This document shows positions 1 through 8,443 of a stretch of DNA of 64,000 bases, piece after piece; position 1 is the stretch's first letter, and each line of letters opens with the position of its first letter. The stretch is from NCBI GenBank assembly GCA_963762605.1, contig CAVXLJ010000011.1, positions 186,001 through 250,000 of the forward strand. Reading direction: 5' to 3'. The notes under the pieces were generated by a model, which was not told where the DNA came from, ran no database searches, and worked only from the letters and a program-made list of their open reading frames with translations. The translations under genes were made by a program, and so were the position numbers. This DNA is from CAVSRC01 sp963762605. GTDB taxonomy: Bacteria > Pseudomonadota > Alphaproteobacteria > Rhizobiales > Kaistiaceae.

Positions 1-445
1 CCTCCGCCCGCCGCTCCAGCCGCGCCTTCAGTTCCGCTGCCGAAGGCGGCAACACGAAAACGCTGACCACGTCGGCACGCATGGTTTCATAGAGCTGCAG
101 CGTGCCCTGCCAGTCGATGTCGAAGAGAACGTCGCGGCCGACCTTGAGCGCTTCCTCTACCGGCTGCCGCGGCGTCCCATAGAAATTGCCGTGGACCTCG
201 GCCCATTCCAGCAGGTCACCGGCGTCGCGCATCACCTCGAATTGCCGGCGGCTGACGAAATGATAATGGACGCCGTCGATCTCGCTGGCGCGGCGGGTGC
301 GTGTGGTTACCGAGATCGACAGGCTCACCCCCTCCTCCTGCTCGAGCAGATTGCGGGTGAGCGTCGTCTTGCCGGCGCCCGAAGGCGAGGAGACCACCAG
401 CATGATGCCGCGCCGGGCGATGTCGCGTTGCGCAGAGCCTTTCAT
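1..445 (-). CDS. gmk: Guanylate kinase (3' end outside window)
   Basis: Phosphorylates GMP to GDP in the cytosol. The visible 148 codons begin MKGSAQRDIARRGIMLVVSS and carry the P-loop SPSGAGKTT at about residues 20-28, then the GMP-binding stretch with SVTTRTRR and EIDGVHYHFV. The family is usually about 210 residues, so roughly 60 C-terminal residues lie left of base 1. It follows yicC on the same strand after a 262-base gap, the usual yicC-gmk order in alphaproteobacteria. No clear Shine-Dalgarno precedes the ATG at 445. That ATG sits inside one arm of a long inverted repeat (434-465 with 673-705), so initiation may be structure-controlled. A later ATG (Met15) is a less likely start. Confidence 0.93.
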   Translation of the reverse strand, partial: MKGSAQRDIARRGIMLVVSSPSGAGKTTLTRNLLEQEEGVSLSISVTTRTRRASEIDGVHYHFVSRRQFEVMRDAGDLLEWAEVHGNFYGTPRQPVEEALKVGRDVLFDIDWQGTLQLYETMRADVVSVFVLPPSAAELKARLERRAE

Positions 446-465
446 AGCCAGATGGACCCATTCCG
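434..465 (-). repeat. Inverted-repeat arm covering the gmk start codon
   Basis: Read on the minus strand, this 32-base arm begins CGGAATGGG and ends AAAGGCTCT. It matches the plus-strand segment 673-705 at about 29 of 33 positions with one indel. The gmk ATG (445-443) lies inside it. In the yicC-gmk transcript the two arms could pair across about 207 bases. Confidence 0.75.
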
Positions 466-672
466 ACGGAGCGATTTTGCGACAGGATCAAGCCGGCGGG
501 CGAAGGTCGTACTGGTGGTACGGCCGAGACCGACGGCGCCGATAGTGGCGCAAAAAGCGCCCGTCCCTTCGGGTTTCCGGCCGGCGGGCGTCCAGCGCCG
601 ATCCCGGCTTGCCCGATGCCCCACATCGCTCTTCGCCGGTCTCGACGCCGGATCGCCGCGCCGGTCGAGAAA

Positions 673-705
673 CGGAATTGGTCCCATCTGGTTACGAAAG
701 GCTCT
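673..705 (+). repeat. Inverted-repeat arm immediately after yicC
   Basis: This 33-base arm starts two bases beyond the yicC stop codon (708-710 read in reverse) and is complementary to 434-465. A diverged copy (24 of 33 positions) occurs at 45834-45866, so the unit may belong to a dispersed intergenic family. Confidence 0.72.
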
Positions 706-707
706 CA

Positions 708-1601
708 TCATTCGACGTTCTGTACCTGCTCGCGCAGCTGATCGACCACTGCCTTCATCTCCAGGCCGATCGTCGTCAGCCCGCGATCGTTCGACTTGGA
801 GCAGAGTGTGTTGACCTCTCGGTTGAATTCCTGCGCCAGGAAATCAAGGCGCCGGCCAACCGCCGCGTCGCCAGCGATGAGGTCGCGTGCCGCAGCGATG
901 TGGGCATAGAGGCGGTCGATCTCCTCGCGGATATCCGCCCTTGTGGCGAGCAGGACGGCTTCCTGGTGCAGCCGGTCGGGATCGAGCGCCGGCGCGGCAT
1001 CGAGCAGTGTCGCGATCTGCTCGGCGAGACGCTTGCGGATGGTCTCCGGTGCGCGCGCCGGGGAGGCTTCGGCAGCACGGGTGAGGCGCTCCATCTCATC
1101 GAGGCGCGTGGCCAGCACTGCCGCGATGGCTGCCCCCTCGCGCGTACGCATGGCGACCAGGTCCGCAACGGCCGTGTCGAGATCGGCGAGGACCTGCCCG
1201 GCAAGGGCCGTCCGCTTCGTCTCGTCGCTCTCACTTTCGCTTTCGACCGTCTCGATCACACCGCGGATGGCGAGAATCCCGTCAAGCGTCGGCGGCGCCG
1301 CCGTCACCTGCTTGCCTACCCGCTCCATGGCGGCAATCACCTCGGCAAGCACGGTCTCGTTGATGCGCACATGGGCAATGCCCGCCTCGTGTTGCGCGGC
1401 CAGCCCTGCCTGCACGTTGCCGCGGCCCAGGCGCGCAGCGATCTTCTCGCGGGCAGCCGGCTCGATATGGTCGAAGCCCGGCGGCAGCCGCAGGCGGACG
1501 TCGAGGCCCTTGCCGTTGACGCTGCGCACCTCCCAGGTCCAGCGATAGCCTTCCCCGGCACCGTCAATACGGGCAAAGCCGGTCATGCTGCAAAGAGGCA
1601 T
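708..1601 (-). CDS. yicC: YicC family endoribonuclease
   Basis: YicC proteins are metal-dependent endoribonucleases implicated in small-RNA turnover. This 297-residue protein has the family N-terminus MPLCSMTGFAR, the region around VRSVNGKGLDVRLRLP, and the C-terminal DUF1732-type block NREVNTLCSKSNDRGLTTIG followed by LEMKAVVDQLREQVQNVE. Length agrees with E. coli YicC (287). The ATG at 1601 is chosen; a second in-frame ATG at 1586 would give MTGFAR directly. It lies between mltG (97 bases upstream) and gmk on the same strand, the standard arrangement in this group. A long inverted repeat follows its stop. Confidence 0.93.
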   Translation of the reverse strand: MPLCSMTGFARIDGAGEGYRWTWEVRSVNGKGLDVRLRLPPGFDHIEPAAREKIAARLGRGNVQAGLAAQHEAGIAHVRINETVLAEVIAAMERVGKQVTAAPPTLDGILAIRGVIETVESESESDETKRTALAGQVLADLDTAVADLVAMRTREGAAIAAVLATRLDEMERLTRAAEASPARAPETIRKRLAEQIATLLDAAPALDPDRLHQEAVLLATRADIREEIDRLYAHIAAARDLIAGDAAVGRRLDFLAQEFNREVNTLCSKSNDRGLTTIGLEMKAVVDQLREQVQNVE

Positions 1602-1698
1602 CGTCGGCCGGTCCCAGCCAGAATCGGTTCGCCGCCTGTCGGCGCCCAATGCATATGAGCCACCTGGCGCGGCAGGTTCAAGGCCAGGCGCCAGAAGA

Positions 1699-2958
1699 CT
1701 ACTGCTGTTTCGGGGCTGGCGCCGGCGTGGGTGCAGGCGAAAGGGCCAATGGCGTCGCGTCGCCGGTCCCATCGCCGGTGCTCGCCCCGGCCTCGCCCGC
1801 TGCCGCCTTGGCGGCGGCCTTGCTGGCGTTGACGTCGTGCCAGCGGGCAACGTTGCGCAGGTGCTCCTCGTAGGTCTGAGCAAAAGCGTGGCCACCGCTG
1901 CCGTCGGCGACGAAGTAGAGGTCGCGCGTGCGCGAAGGATTGGCCACCGCCTCCAGCGAGGCGCGGCCCGGATTGGCAATCGGCCCCGGTGGCAAGGCCG
2001 GGATGACATAAGTGTTGTACGGCGTCGGCGTCTCGAGGTCCTTGCGACTGAGAACAAAATCGGACGGTTTGCCGGCGCCGCCGAACATGCCGTAGAGCAC
2101 CGTCGGATCGGACTGCAGCCGCATGTTCAGCTTCAGCCGGTTGATGAACACCGCCGCCACGCGGCTGCGCTCGTCGGAAAGCGCGGTCTCCTTCTCCACG
2201 ATCGAGGCAAGCGTAACCAGTTGCGCCGGCGTCTTGATCGGCAGGTCCGGGGCTCGCCGGCTCCACACATCGGCAAGCACACGGTCGCGGTCGCGCCGCA
2301 TGCGGTCGATGATGTCCTGGCGCGTGTCGCCGCGCGAAAACTTGTAGGTCTCGGGCAACAGACTGCCTTCCGGCGGGACCTGCTTGATGTCGCCGGTCAG
2401 CGTGTCGTCCGCATTCAGGCGGTCGACGATCTGCTGGCTGGTAAGCCCCTCGGGAATCGTCACCGAATAAAGGATGCCCTTGCCGGTCACGATGGTGTCC
2501 ATGATGTCGCGCATGCTGGCATGGGCGGGGATCAGGTACTCACCGTGCTTGAGGTTGGAGGTCTGGTTGCTCAGCCACACACCGAAGACGAACAGCCACT
2601 TCGTGTCGATGATGCCGTCCTTGACCAGATCGTCGGCGATCATGTTGAGACCGCTACCCTTGGGAACGGTGAAGGTGCGCGCGGTATCGAGGGCGGTGGC
2701 GCTATCGAAACGCGATTTGGCGAAGAAGATGCCTCCGCCGATGGCGAGAATGCCGACGACGACAACCGTGATGGCCAGGTTGAGGAACACCACCATAGGG
2801 TGACGAACGGCGCGCGAACGTGGCGGCGGCGGCGGCACCGGCTCGGGCTGCAGCGCCTCCGTGGGGCTGCGCGGCGCGGTGCGGTTGAGCGAGGAATGCA
2901 GCCGCGCCGACAACGCTTCGGCGTCGTCGCTGTACGGCTCTCTCCTCATGTCAACCAT
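1699..2958 (-). CDS. mltG: Endolytic transglycosylase MltG
   Basis: Inner-membrane lytic transglycosylase that cleaves nascent glycan strands. In the 419-residue product (start ATG 2958) a proline-rich cytoplasmic N-terminus precedes one membrane segment at about 56-80, then a LysM-like region. The YceG catalytic core contains ASIVEKET (catalytic Glu about 255), FINRLKLNMRLQSDPT and ETPTPYNTYVIPALPPGPI. The C-terminus has an Ala/Pro-rich tail (TPAPAPKQQ) absent from E. coli MltG. A longer start at 3015 is possible. It lies downstream of fabF with about 93 bases between, matching the conserved fab-mltG-yicC-gmk order. Confidence 0.95.
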   Translation of the reverse strand: MVDMRREPYSDDAEALSARLHSSLNRTAPRSPTEALQPEPVPPPPPRSRAVRHPMVVFLNLAITVVVVGILAIGGGIFFAKSRFDSATALDTARTFTVPKGSGLNMIADDLVKDGIIDTKWLFVFGVWLSNQTSNLKHGEYLIPAHASMRDIMDTIVTGKGILYSVTIPEGLTSQQIVDRLNADDTLTGDIKQVPPEGSLLPETYKFSRGDTRQDIIDRMRRDRDRVLADVWSRRAPDLPIKTPAQLVTLASIVEKETALSDERSRVAAVFINRLKLNMRLQSDPTVLYGMFGGAGKPSDFVLSRKDLETPTPYNTYVIPALPPGPIANPGRASLEAVANPSRTRDLYFVADGSGGHAFAQTYEEHLRNVARWHDVNASKAAAKAAAGEAGASTGDGTGDATPLALSPAPTPAPAPKQQ

Positions 2959-3051
2959 GGAATGCTCTCTCGCTGGCGCCCCGCGGCGTTCCGGGCTGAA
3001 AGACGACTGTAGCATCTAATGTGGCGAAAGCGGGATAGGCGGTCGCGCCGG

Positions 3052-4314
3052 TCATGAATGGCGGCGCATGACCAGCGACGCGTTGGTTCCGCCGAAGCCG
3101 AAGGAGTTCGACAGCACGGTGTCCACGGTGCGCTTGCGCGCCGTGTGCGGCACGAGATCGAACGCCGTTTCCACCGACGGATTGTCGAGATTGAGGGTCG
3201 GCGGCACGACGTTGTCGCGGATCGCCAGGAGCGCGAAGATCGCCTCGATGGCGCCGGCCGCGCCCAGCAGGTGCCCGGTCGCCGACTTGGTCGAGGACAT
3301 GCTGATCGTGCTGCCGGCATCGCCGATCAGGCCCTCGACCGCCTTCAGCTCAATCTCGTCGCCGGTCTGGGTCGAGGTGCCGTGGGCGTTGATGTAGTCG
3401 AGCTCCCTGGCCTCGATCCCCGCCCGCTTCAGCGCCATCTGCATGCAGCGGCGGGCGCCATCGCCATCCGGCGCCGGCGACGTGATGTGGTAGGCATCGC
3501 CGGACAGGCCGTAGCCGATGACTTCGCCATAGATGCGCGCGCCGCGTGCCAGAGCGTGCTCGCGCTCCTCGACGACGACGATGCCGGCCCCCTCGCCCAT
3601 GACGAAACCGTCGCGGTCGCGGTCATAGGGGCGCGAGGCCATGGTCGGCCGGTCGTTGAAATGGGTCGACAACGCCTTGGCGGCGGCGAAGCCGGCGATG
3701 GCGATGCGGCAGACCGGCGATTCCGCGCCGCCGGCGACCATCACGTCGGCATCGCCGAGGGCAACCAGCCGGGCGGCGTCGCCGATGGCATGCGCCCCGG
3801 TCGAGCACGCCGTTACCACCGCATGGTTCGGCCCCCTGAGGCCGTGGCGAATCGATACGTGTCCGGCGGCGAGATTGATCAGGCGGCCGGGAATGAAGAA
3901 CGGGCTGACCCGCCGCGGGCCGCGGTCGCGCAGCGTGATCGAGGTTTCCTCGATGCCCTGCAAGCCGCCGATGCCGGAGCCGATGAGCACGCCGGTCGCC
4001 ACCTGATCGTCGTAGCCCGTCGGATGCCAGCCGGCATCGTCGAGTGCCTGGTCGGCAGCGGCAACCGCATAGACGATGAAGGGGTCGACCTTGCGGCTCT
4101 CCTTCGGCTCCATCCAGTCGTCGGGATCGTATTTACCCTCGGCCTTGGAGCCGCGCGGCAGCTGGCCGGCGATCTGACAGGCCAGATCGCCAACCTCGAA
4201 ATTCTCAATTCGGGCAATGCCGCTCTGGCCGGCAAGCATGGCCGACCACGACACTTCGACGCCGCAGCCAAGCGGCGACACCATGCCCAACCCGGTGACA
4301 ACAACCCGTCTCAT
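3052..4314 (-). CDS. fabF: Beta-ketoacyl-ACP synthase II
   Basis: Condenses malonyl-ACP with acyl-ACP in fatty-acid elongation (cytosol). The 420-residue protein carries the thiolase-fold triad: Cys170 in VTACSTGAHA, His311 in NAHGTSTQTGD and His348 in SATGHLLGAAGA, with Lys343. The start MRRVVVTGLGMVSPLG and the end SFGFGGTNASLVMRR are typical. It lies 58 bases downstream of acpP on the same strand, so the two are probably co-transcribed, with mltG following. Confidence 0.97.
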   Translation of the reverse strand: MRRVVVTGLGMVSPLGCGVEVSWSAMLAGQSGIARIENFEVGDLACQIAGQLPRGSKAEGKYDPDDWMEPKESRKVDPFIVYAVAAADQALDDAGWHPTGYDDQVATGVLIGSGIGGLQGIEETSITLRDRGPRRVSPFFIPGRLINLAAGHVSIRHGLRGPNHAVVTACSTGAHAIGDAARLVALGDADVMVAGGAESPVCRIAIAGFAAAKALSTHFNDRPTMASRPYDRDRDGFVMGEGAGIVVVEEREHALARGARIYGEVIGYGLSGDAYHITSPAPDGDGARRCMQMALKRAGIEARELDYINAHGTSTQTGDEIELKAVEGLIGDAGSTISMSSTKSATGHLLGAAGAIEAIFALLAIRDNVVPPTLNLDNPSVETAFDLVPHTARKRTVDTVLSNSFGFGGTNASLVMRRHS

Positions 4315-4372
4315 GGAACACAGCGACCCGTGCCAATGTCGGCCGGGTCGACCGCTCCGTTCACGGCGCCAG

Positions 4373-4609
4373 TCAGGCGGTGTTCTTTTCGAGGAACCCG
4401 ATCGCGTCGCCGACGGTCAGAATCGTCTCGGCGGCATCGTCCGGGATCTCGACACCGAACTCTTCCTCGAAGGCCATCACGAGTTCGACCGTGTCGAGAC
4501 TGTCGGCGCCCAAATCGTCGATAAAGCTGGCGTTCTCGGTGACTTTTTCTGCATCGACGCCGAGGTGCTCGACGACGATCTTCTTCACCCGTTCAGCGAC
4601 ATCGCTCAT
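4373..4609 (-). CDS. acpP: Acyl carrier protein
   Basis: Carries growing acyl chains on a phosphopantetheine arm. The 78-residue acidic protein has the attachment motif GADSLDTVELVMAFEEEF with Ser37 as the modified residue. Length and sequence are typical of alphaproteobacterial AcpP. It lies upstream of fabF (58 bases) and downstream of fabG across a 226-base gap that contains a good promoter candidate (4750-4778), so acpP-fabF can probably be transcribed separately from fabD-fabG. Confidence 0.98.
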   Translation of the reverse strand: MSDVAERVKKIVVEHLGVDAEKVTENASFIDDLGADSLDTVELVMAFEEEFGVEIPDDAAETILTVGDAIGFLEKNTA

Positions 4610-4749
4610 TTTCTCAAAACCTCGATGATTGCCATAGACTGACTATCCGATGGACCCCTCGCCCGGCAAGGGATCGACCATCGCCCTGTGTTCGGAACGG
4701 GTAGAAGCGTTGGAAATCGCCGCACTTCCGGCACCGGCCGGTGGCCCGT

Positions 4750-4778
4750 AACATACTTTGCATACCTTTGCCAGCCAA
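4750..4778 (-). promoter_or_regulatory. Candidate sigma70-type promoter of acpP
   Basis: On the minus strand TTGGCT (4778-4773) and TATGTT (4755-4750) are separated by exactly 17 bases and lie about 140 bases before the acpP ATG. This explains the unusually long fabG-acpP gap. Seen in sequence only; no transcript evidence. Confidence 0.5.
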
Positions 4779-4835
4779 CGAAATCGCCTTGTCCGTGCCC
4801 GGCTGCCGGCCGGCCCTGAAATCGCTCAGCGCCGT

Positions 4836-5576
4836 TCATATCATGGCCATGCCGCCGTTGACGTGCAATGTCTGGCCGGTGACATAGGCTGCCTCATCCG
4901 ACGCCAGATAGACAACCGCCCCGGCGATCTCGTCGGGCGTGCCCAGGCGCTTCACCGGAACCCGCAGCAGGATCGCCTCGCGCTGCTTCTCGTTGAGCGC
5001 GTCGGTCATCGCCGAGGCGGTGAAGCCCGGCGCGACGCAGTTGACGGTGACGTTGCGGCTGGCGATTTCGGCGGCGAGTGACTTGGTCATGCCGATGAGG
5101 CCCGCCTTGGAGGCGGCATAGTTGCCCTGTCCGGCGTTGCCGGTGACGCCGACCACCGAGGTGATCGAGATGATGCGGCCGGCGCGGCGGCGCATCATGC
5201 CGCGCAACACGGCCCGCGACAGTCGCATGGCCGACGTCAGATTGACGGCCAGTACCGTGTCCCAGTCCTCGTCGGTCATGCGGGCGAAGAGCATGTCGCG
5301 GTTGATGCCGGCATTGTTGACCAGGATGTCGATTTCGCCGCCGAGCGCCGCTTCGGCCTGCGGCACGAGCTTTTCCACCTGCGCCGCGTCGCCGAGGTTG
5401 CAGGGGAGCACCGCCGTGCGCTTGCCCAGCTCCGCGGCGAGCGCATCGAGCGCCTCGCGCCGTGTGCCCGACAGCCCGACGATCGCCCCCTGCTTGTGCA
5501 AAGCGCGCGCGATGGCGCCCCCGATAGCGCCGCTTGCTCCCGTCACAAGGGCGCGCTTCCCCGTCAGTTCGAACAT
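4836..5576 (-). CDS. fabG: 3-oxoacyl-ACP reductase FabG
   Basis: NADPH-dependent reduction of beta-ketoacyl-ACP. The 246-residue short-chain dehydrogenase has the TGASGAIG cofactor motif (12-19), NNAG (87-90) and the catalytic Ser140, Tyr153, Lys157 in SITSVVGVTGNAGQGNYAASK. The C-terminus VTGQTLHVNGGMAMI is typical of true FabG. It starts 14 bases after fabD ends, so fabD-fabG is a tight operon leading toward acpP. Confidence 0.97.
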   Translation of the reverse strand: MFELTGKRALVTGASGAIGGAIARALHKQGAIVGLSGTRREALDALAAELGKRTAVLPCNLGDAAQVEKLVPQAEAALGGEIDILVNNAGINRDMLFARMTDEDWDTVLAVNLTSAMRLSRAVLRGMMRRRAGRIISITSVVGVTGNAGQGNYAASKAGLIGMTKSLAAEIASRNVTVNCVAPGFTASAMTDALNEKQREAILLRVPVKRLGTPDEIAGAVVYLASDEAAYVTGQTLHVNGGMAMI

Positions 5577-5590
5577 GATCCTGCCCTTCC

Positions 5591-6532
5591 TCAGCCGAGC
5601 TTGGCGACAGCCGCATCGATATCGGCCGGTGTGCCGACCGCCAAGACCTCGGCACCGTCGACAATGCGCCTGGCGAGGCCGGAAAGCACCTTGCCGGCAC
5701 CGACCTCGACGAAAAGCCTAACACCGGCGTTGCCGAGCCAGGCAACCGATTCGCGCCAGCGCACCATGCCGGTGACCTGCTCGACCAGCCGTCGGCGGAT
5801 TTCCACAGGATCGCTGATCGGCGCCGCCAACACATTGGCGACCAGCGGCACCACCGGCGCCCTGATCTCGACGGCGGCAAGCGCCTCCTCCATGGCTGCG
5901 GCGGCGGGCGCCATCAGCGCGCAATGGAATGGGGCGCTTACCGGCAGGAGGATGGCCCGCTTGGCGCCCTTCTGCTGAGCGATCACGATGGCCCGTTCGA
6001 CGGCCGCCTTGCTTCCGGAGAGCACGACCTGACCGCCGCCATTGTCATTGGCGGCGGCGCAGACTTCGCCCTCGGCCGCCTGCTCGGCGATTTCCCTGGC
6101 CGCATCGAGGTCCATGCCGAGAATCGCCGCCATGGCGCCGACGCCGACCGGCACGGCCTGCTGCATGGCGCGTCCGCGGGTGCGCAGCAGCCGGGCGGCA
6201 TCCTCAACGCGGAGCGCACCGGCGGCGGCCAGCGCCGAATACTCGCCGAGCGAATGGCCGGCGACATAGGCGACCTTTTCGCGGATGCTGACGCCCCGCG
6301 CCTCCAGCACCCTGAGCGCCGCCAGGCTCACCGCCATCAGCGCCGGCTGGGCGTTCTCGGTCAGCGTCAGGGTCTCGATCGGCCCTTCCCAGATGATCGC
6401 GGACAGCTTCTCGCCGAGCGCCTCGTCCACCGCCTCGAACACTGCGCGCGCCTCGAATTCGGCATCGGCAAGCGCCTTGCCCATGCCGACCACCTGGCTG
6501 CCCTGCCCAGGAAACGTGAATGCGACCGTCAT
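5591..6532 (-). CDS. fabD: Malonyl-CoA:ACP transacylase
   Basis: Loads malonyl groups onto ACP for fatty-acid elongation. The 313-residue protein shows FPGQGSQVVGMG at 7-18, the nucleophile elbow GHSLG at 92-96 (Ser94) and the catalytic His202 in SAPFHCALM. It is the first gene of the fabD-fabG-acpP-fabF-mltG-yicC-gmk block, starting at an ATG 126 bases from a divergent small secreted gene. Confidence 0.97.
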   Translation of the reverse strand: MTVAFTFPGQGSQVVGMGKALADAEFEARAVFEAVDEALGEKLSAIIWEGPIETLTLTENAQPALMAVSLAALRVLEARGVSIREKVAYVAGHSLGEYSALAAAGALRVEDAARLLRTRGRAMQQAVPVGVGAMAAILGMDLDAAREIAEQAAEGEVCAAANDNGGGQVVLSGSKAAVERAIVIAQQKGAKRAILLPVSAPFHCALMAPAAAAMEEALAAVEIRAPVVPLVANVLAAPISDPVEIRRRLVEQVTGMVRWRESVAWLGNAGVRLFVEVGAGKVLSGLARRIVDGAEVLAVGTPADIDAAVAKLG

Positions 6533-6658
6533 TGTGCCCAGGAACGCCCCTCTTGCCGGCGAGTCTCCGCCGTTCGCGCGCGGTTTGAGCGCGCCCGGCC
6601 AAGGCTGTCAAGACACGCGGTGGCCTGTTACGCTTCACCTCCGTACAGGAGCGGGACA

Positions 6659-7198
6659 ATGTGGCGTTCCGGGATGGTTGCGGCAGGGCTGGCGGTGCTC
6701 GCCGGCATGGCGGCAGAGACGGCCACGGCGGCTTCTTTCGAAGCCGCGCTTGCCACGCGCTGGCAATGGATGGACGGCGTCGACCGCATCACCGGGCAGA
6801 GGGTGAGCCGTGCCATCCTGCGCACCGTGGAGATCGCAGACGTCCCGCTCGGCCTCGAGGAGGCGCGCCTCGCCCTCACCTGCACCGGCGGCACGCCGGT
6901 CATGGATATCGACTGGAGCTTCAAGGCAGCCGGCAGGGCACATCTGACGCTGGCATACCGCTTCGCTGGCCGGCCCGGCCGCAGCCTCACGGCGCGCTAC
7001 GTCAACCGCACCAGCCAGCGGGTGAGCGATGTCGCCGGCATCCGCCGGTTCCTGGCCGATGCGCGCCTCTCCAACCGGCTGCGCCTCAGGGTGACCTCCG
7101 ACCTCTCCGGCGTCACCGAGGCGACCTTCAGGGCTGCGGCGGGCGCCGACATCTATCGCCGCTTCACCGCCGCCTGCCCTGTCGCCGCCTTACCCTAG
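6659..7198 (+). CDS. Hypothetical secreted protein
   Basis: Not recognised. The 179-residue product starts MWRSGMVAAGLAVLAGMA and has a Sec-type signal with likely cleavage after ATAA or TAAS near residue 20. The mature part is rich in short beta-strand-like segments (LALTCTGGTPVMDIDWSF, LTLAYRFAGRPGRSLTARYV) with two Cys, one in LTCTGG and one near the C-terminus (TAACPVAAL), which could form a disulfide. The start is supported by an AGGAG box at about 6647-6651. It is divergent from fabD. Its stop codon overlaps the stop of the convergent deacetylase gene by three bases. Confidence 0.72.
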   Translation: MWRSGMVAAGLAVLAGMAAETATAASFEAALATRWQWMDGVDRITGQRVSRAILRTVEIADVPLGLEEARLALTCTGGTPVMDIDWSFKAAGRAHLTLAYRFAGRPGRSLTARYVNRTSQRVSDVAGIRRFLADARLSNRLRLRVTSDLSGVTEATFRAAAGADIYRRFTAACPVAALP

Positions 7199-8193
7199 AG
7201 CTTCGTCGTTGCCCGCAGCGGGGCGTGTGTCGGCGCCCGGTGTGTCAGCCTGGCATCGTAGCGCGCCGTGTCGCCCGGCCGCGTAATGTAGCAGGCGGTG
7301 GCGGCGACGGGACGGCCCGCCTTGATCAGGTCGGCGACGGTGAGGAAGCGGTAGCCCTCGGCCTTCAGCCTGGGGATGATCGTGTGCAGGGCCTCGGCCG
7401 TGTGGGTGCCGCGGCCATTGGCATGCATGACGACGATCGAGCCCGGCCGAACGGTGGAGAACACGTTGCGGATGATCGCCTTGGCGCTGGTTCCGTCGGG
7501 GTCGCCGGATACCGTATCCCACTGGATGATGACCGAGCCGATGGCATTGACGGCCGCGGCCGTGGCCGGCGTGCAGGAGCCGTAGGGGAAGCGGAAGAGC
7601 CGCATGGGCGCCGCCGGCGTCTCGGCCGGGCAGGCTTTCGCCGCAGCCTCGCGGGTCATCGCCAGGGCCGCTTCAGTCAACAGGATCTCGTTCTCGACGC
7701 GGGCGGCCGGAGCGGCATGCAGATCGGGATGATCGTAGCTGTGATTGGCAAGCAGAAAACGACGGTCGGCGGCCAGTTGCGCGGCGCGCGTCCTGTGGGT
7801 CAGCAGCCAGCGGCCGGCGGCAAAGAAAGTCGCCGGCACGTTCTCGGCGCGCAAGGTGTCGACGACGGCGCCGTCGTAGCCGGCGATCGGGCTCACCGTC
7901 TGGCATAGGTCGAAGGTCAGCGCGACGGCCTTGTCGCCAGCCGGCAGCTCGACCCGGCGGATGATGCCGGCCAGCGCGCCTGTCACCGGCGTCAGCGCCT
8001 TGGCCGGAGCCGGCTTGACGAAGGCATCGGCGGCGGTCGGGTGGTGGCGCAGCGCCTCGCCCGGTACGGCGGCCAGCTGGTCAGGCGTCCAACAGGCGGC
8101 CAGCGCCCCGCGGGAGGCCAGGAGTGCACCCGCACTGCCCAGAAGTCCGGTCAGGATCGTCCGCCGACTTAATCGTCCGCATTCTGCGCACAT
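7195..8193 (-). CDS. Polysaccharide deacetylase family protein (NodB fold, Tat signal)
   Basis: Predicted periplasmic carbohydrate esterase family 4 enzyme removing N- or O-acetyl groups from a glycan. The N-terminus CGRLSRRTILTGLLGS has the twin arginine followed by a hydrophobic stretch ending SRGALAA. NodB motifs are visible: ALTFDLCQ (motif 1, with LCQ replacing the usual DGP), NHSYDHPDL (metal His pair), FRFPYGS (motif 3) and IVVMHANG near the end. The substitution in motif 1 is found in a known subgroup but makes the substrate uncertain. ATG 8193 is chosen over an upstream TTG at 8214. It converges on the secreted gene at 6659-7198 with overlapping stops. Confidence 0.85.
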   Translation of the reverse strand: MCAECGRLSRRTILTGLLGSAGALLASRGALAACWTPDQLAAVPGEALRHHPTAADAFVKPAPAKALTPVTGALAGIIRRVELPAGDKAVALTFDLCQTVSPIAGYDGAVVDTLRAENVPATFFAAGRWLLTHRTRAAQLAADRRFLLANHSYDHPDLHAAPAARVENEILLTEAALAMTREAAAKACPAETPAAPMRLFRFPYGSCTPATAAAVNAIGSVIIQWDTVSGDPDGTSAKAIIRNVFSTVRPGSIVVMHANGRGTHTAEALHTIIPRLKAEGYRFLTVADLIKAGRPVAATACYITRPGDTARYDARLTHRAPTHAPLRATTKL

Positions 8194-8246
8194 GGAAGGT
8201 CTCGTTGGCTGCAAGTCGCCGCGGCGATTCCTCTAATCCAAATCTC

Positions 8247-8274
8247 TTGCAAATACCCTGCTTTTCCTTATAAC
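8247..8274 (+). promoter_or_regulatory. Candidate promoter of the rpsF operon
   Basis: TTGCAA (8247-8252) and TATAAC (8269-8274) are 16 bases apart in an AT-rich patch within otherwise GC-rich DNA. They lie about 170 bases before rpsF, leaving a long leader with hairpin-forming segments (near 8287-8300 and 8315-8330) where S6/S18 feedback could act. The leader role is inferred. Confidence 0.5.
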
Positions 8275-8443
8275 CGCGCCGTCCAGACGGACCCCGGCCG
8301 GGGGCTGAACGGAAGGCGGTTTCAAGCCGCAGGATCAAAAGCGATCCGTCTTCCCGTGCTCCTGCTCTCGAAGTGTCATCGAGCCTTTCCGTTAAGAAGG
8401 CTTCGACGAGGCTTAGCGCCGGACAACTTGAGGAAAGGCTTCT

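Noticed and set aside
216..711. Open frames inside the yicC-gmk gap
   Set aside because: They overlap the inverted repeat arms and gmk, show no family similarity, and read as low-complexity Arg/Pro-rich translations typical of GC-rich shadows.
708..2057. A longer yicC reading starting at 2057
   Set aside because: The added 150 residues run through mltG on another frame and are Arg/Pro-rich. Family members begin at MxxSMTxFAR, matching the start at 1601.
4606..4839. A 77-residue frame in the fabG-acpP gap and a faint resemblance to a 5S rRNA segment
   Set aside because: The protein has no family features and overlaps the acpP start; the 5S likeness is limited to a short TGTTCGGAACGGG-like run without the flanking helices. 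A promoter explains the gap better.
5924..7198. A 424-residue frame covering the secreted gene and the start of fabD's opposite strand
   Set aside because: Only the last 179 residues have a ribosome site, signal peptide and sensible composition; the rest is the antisense of fabD.
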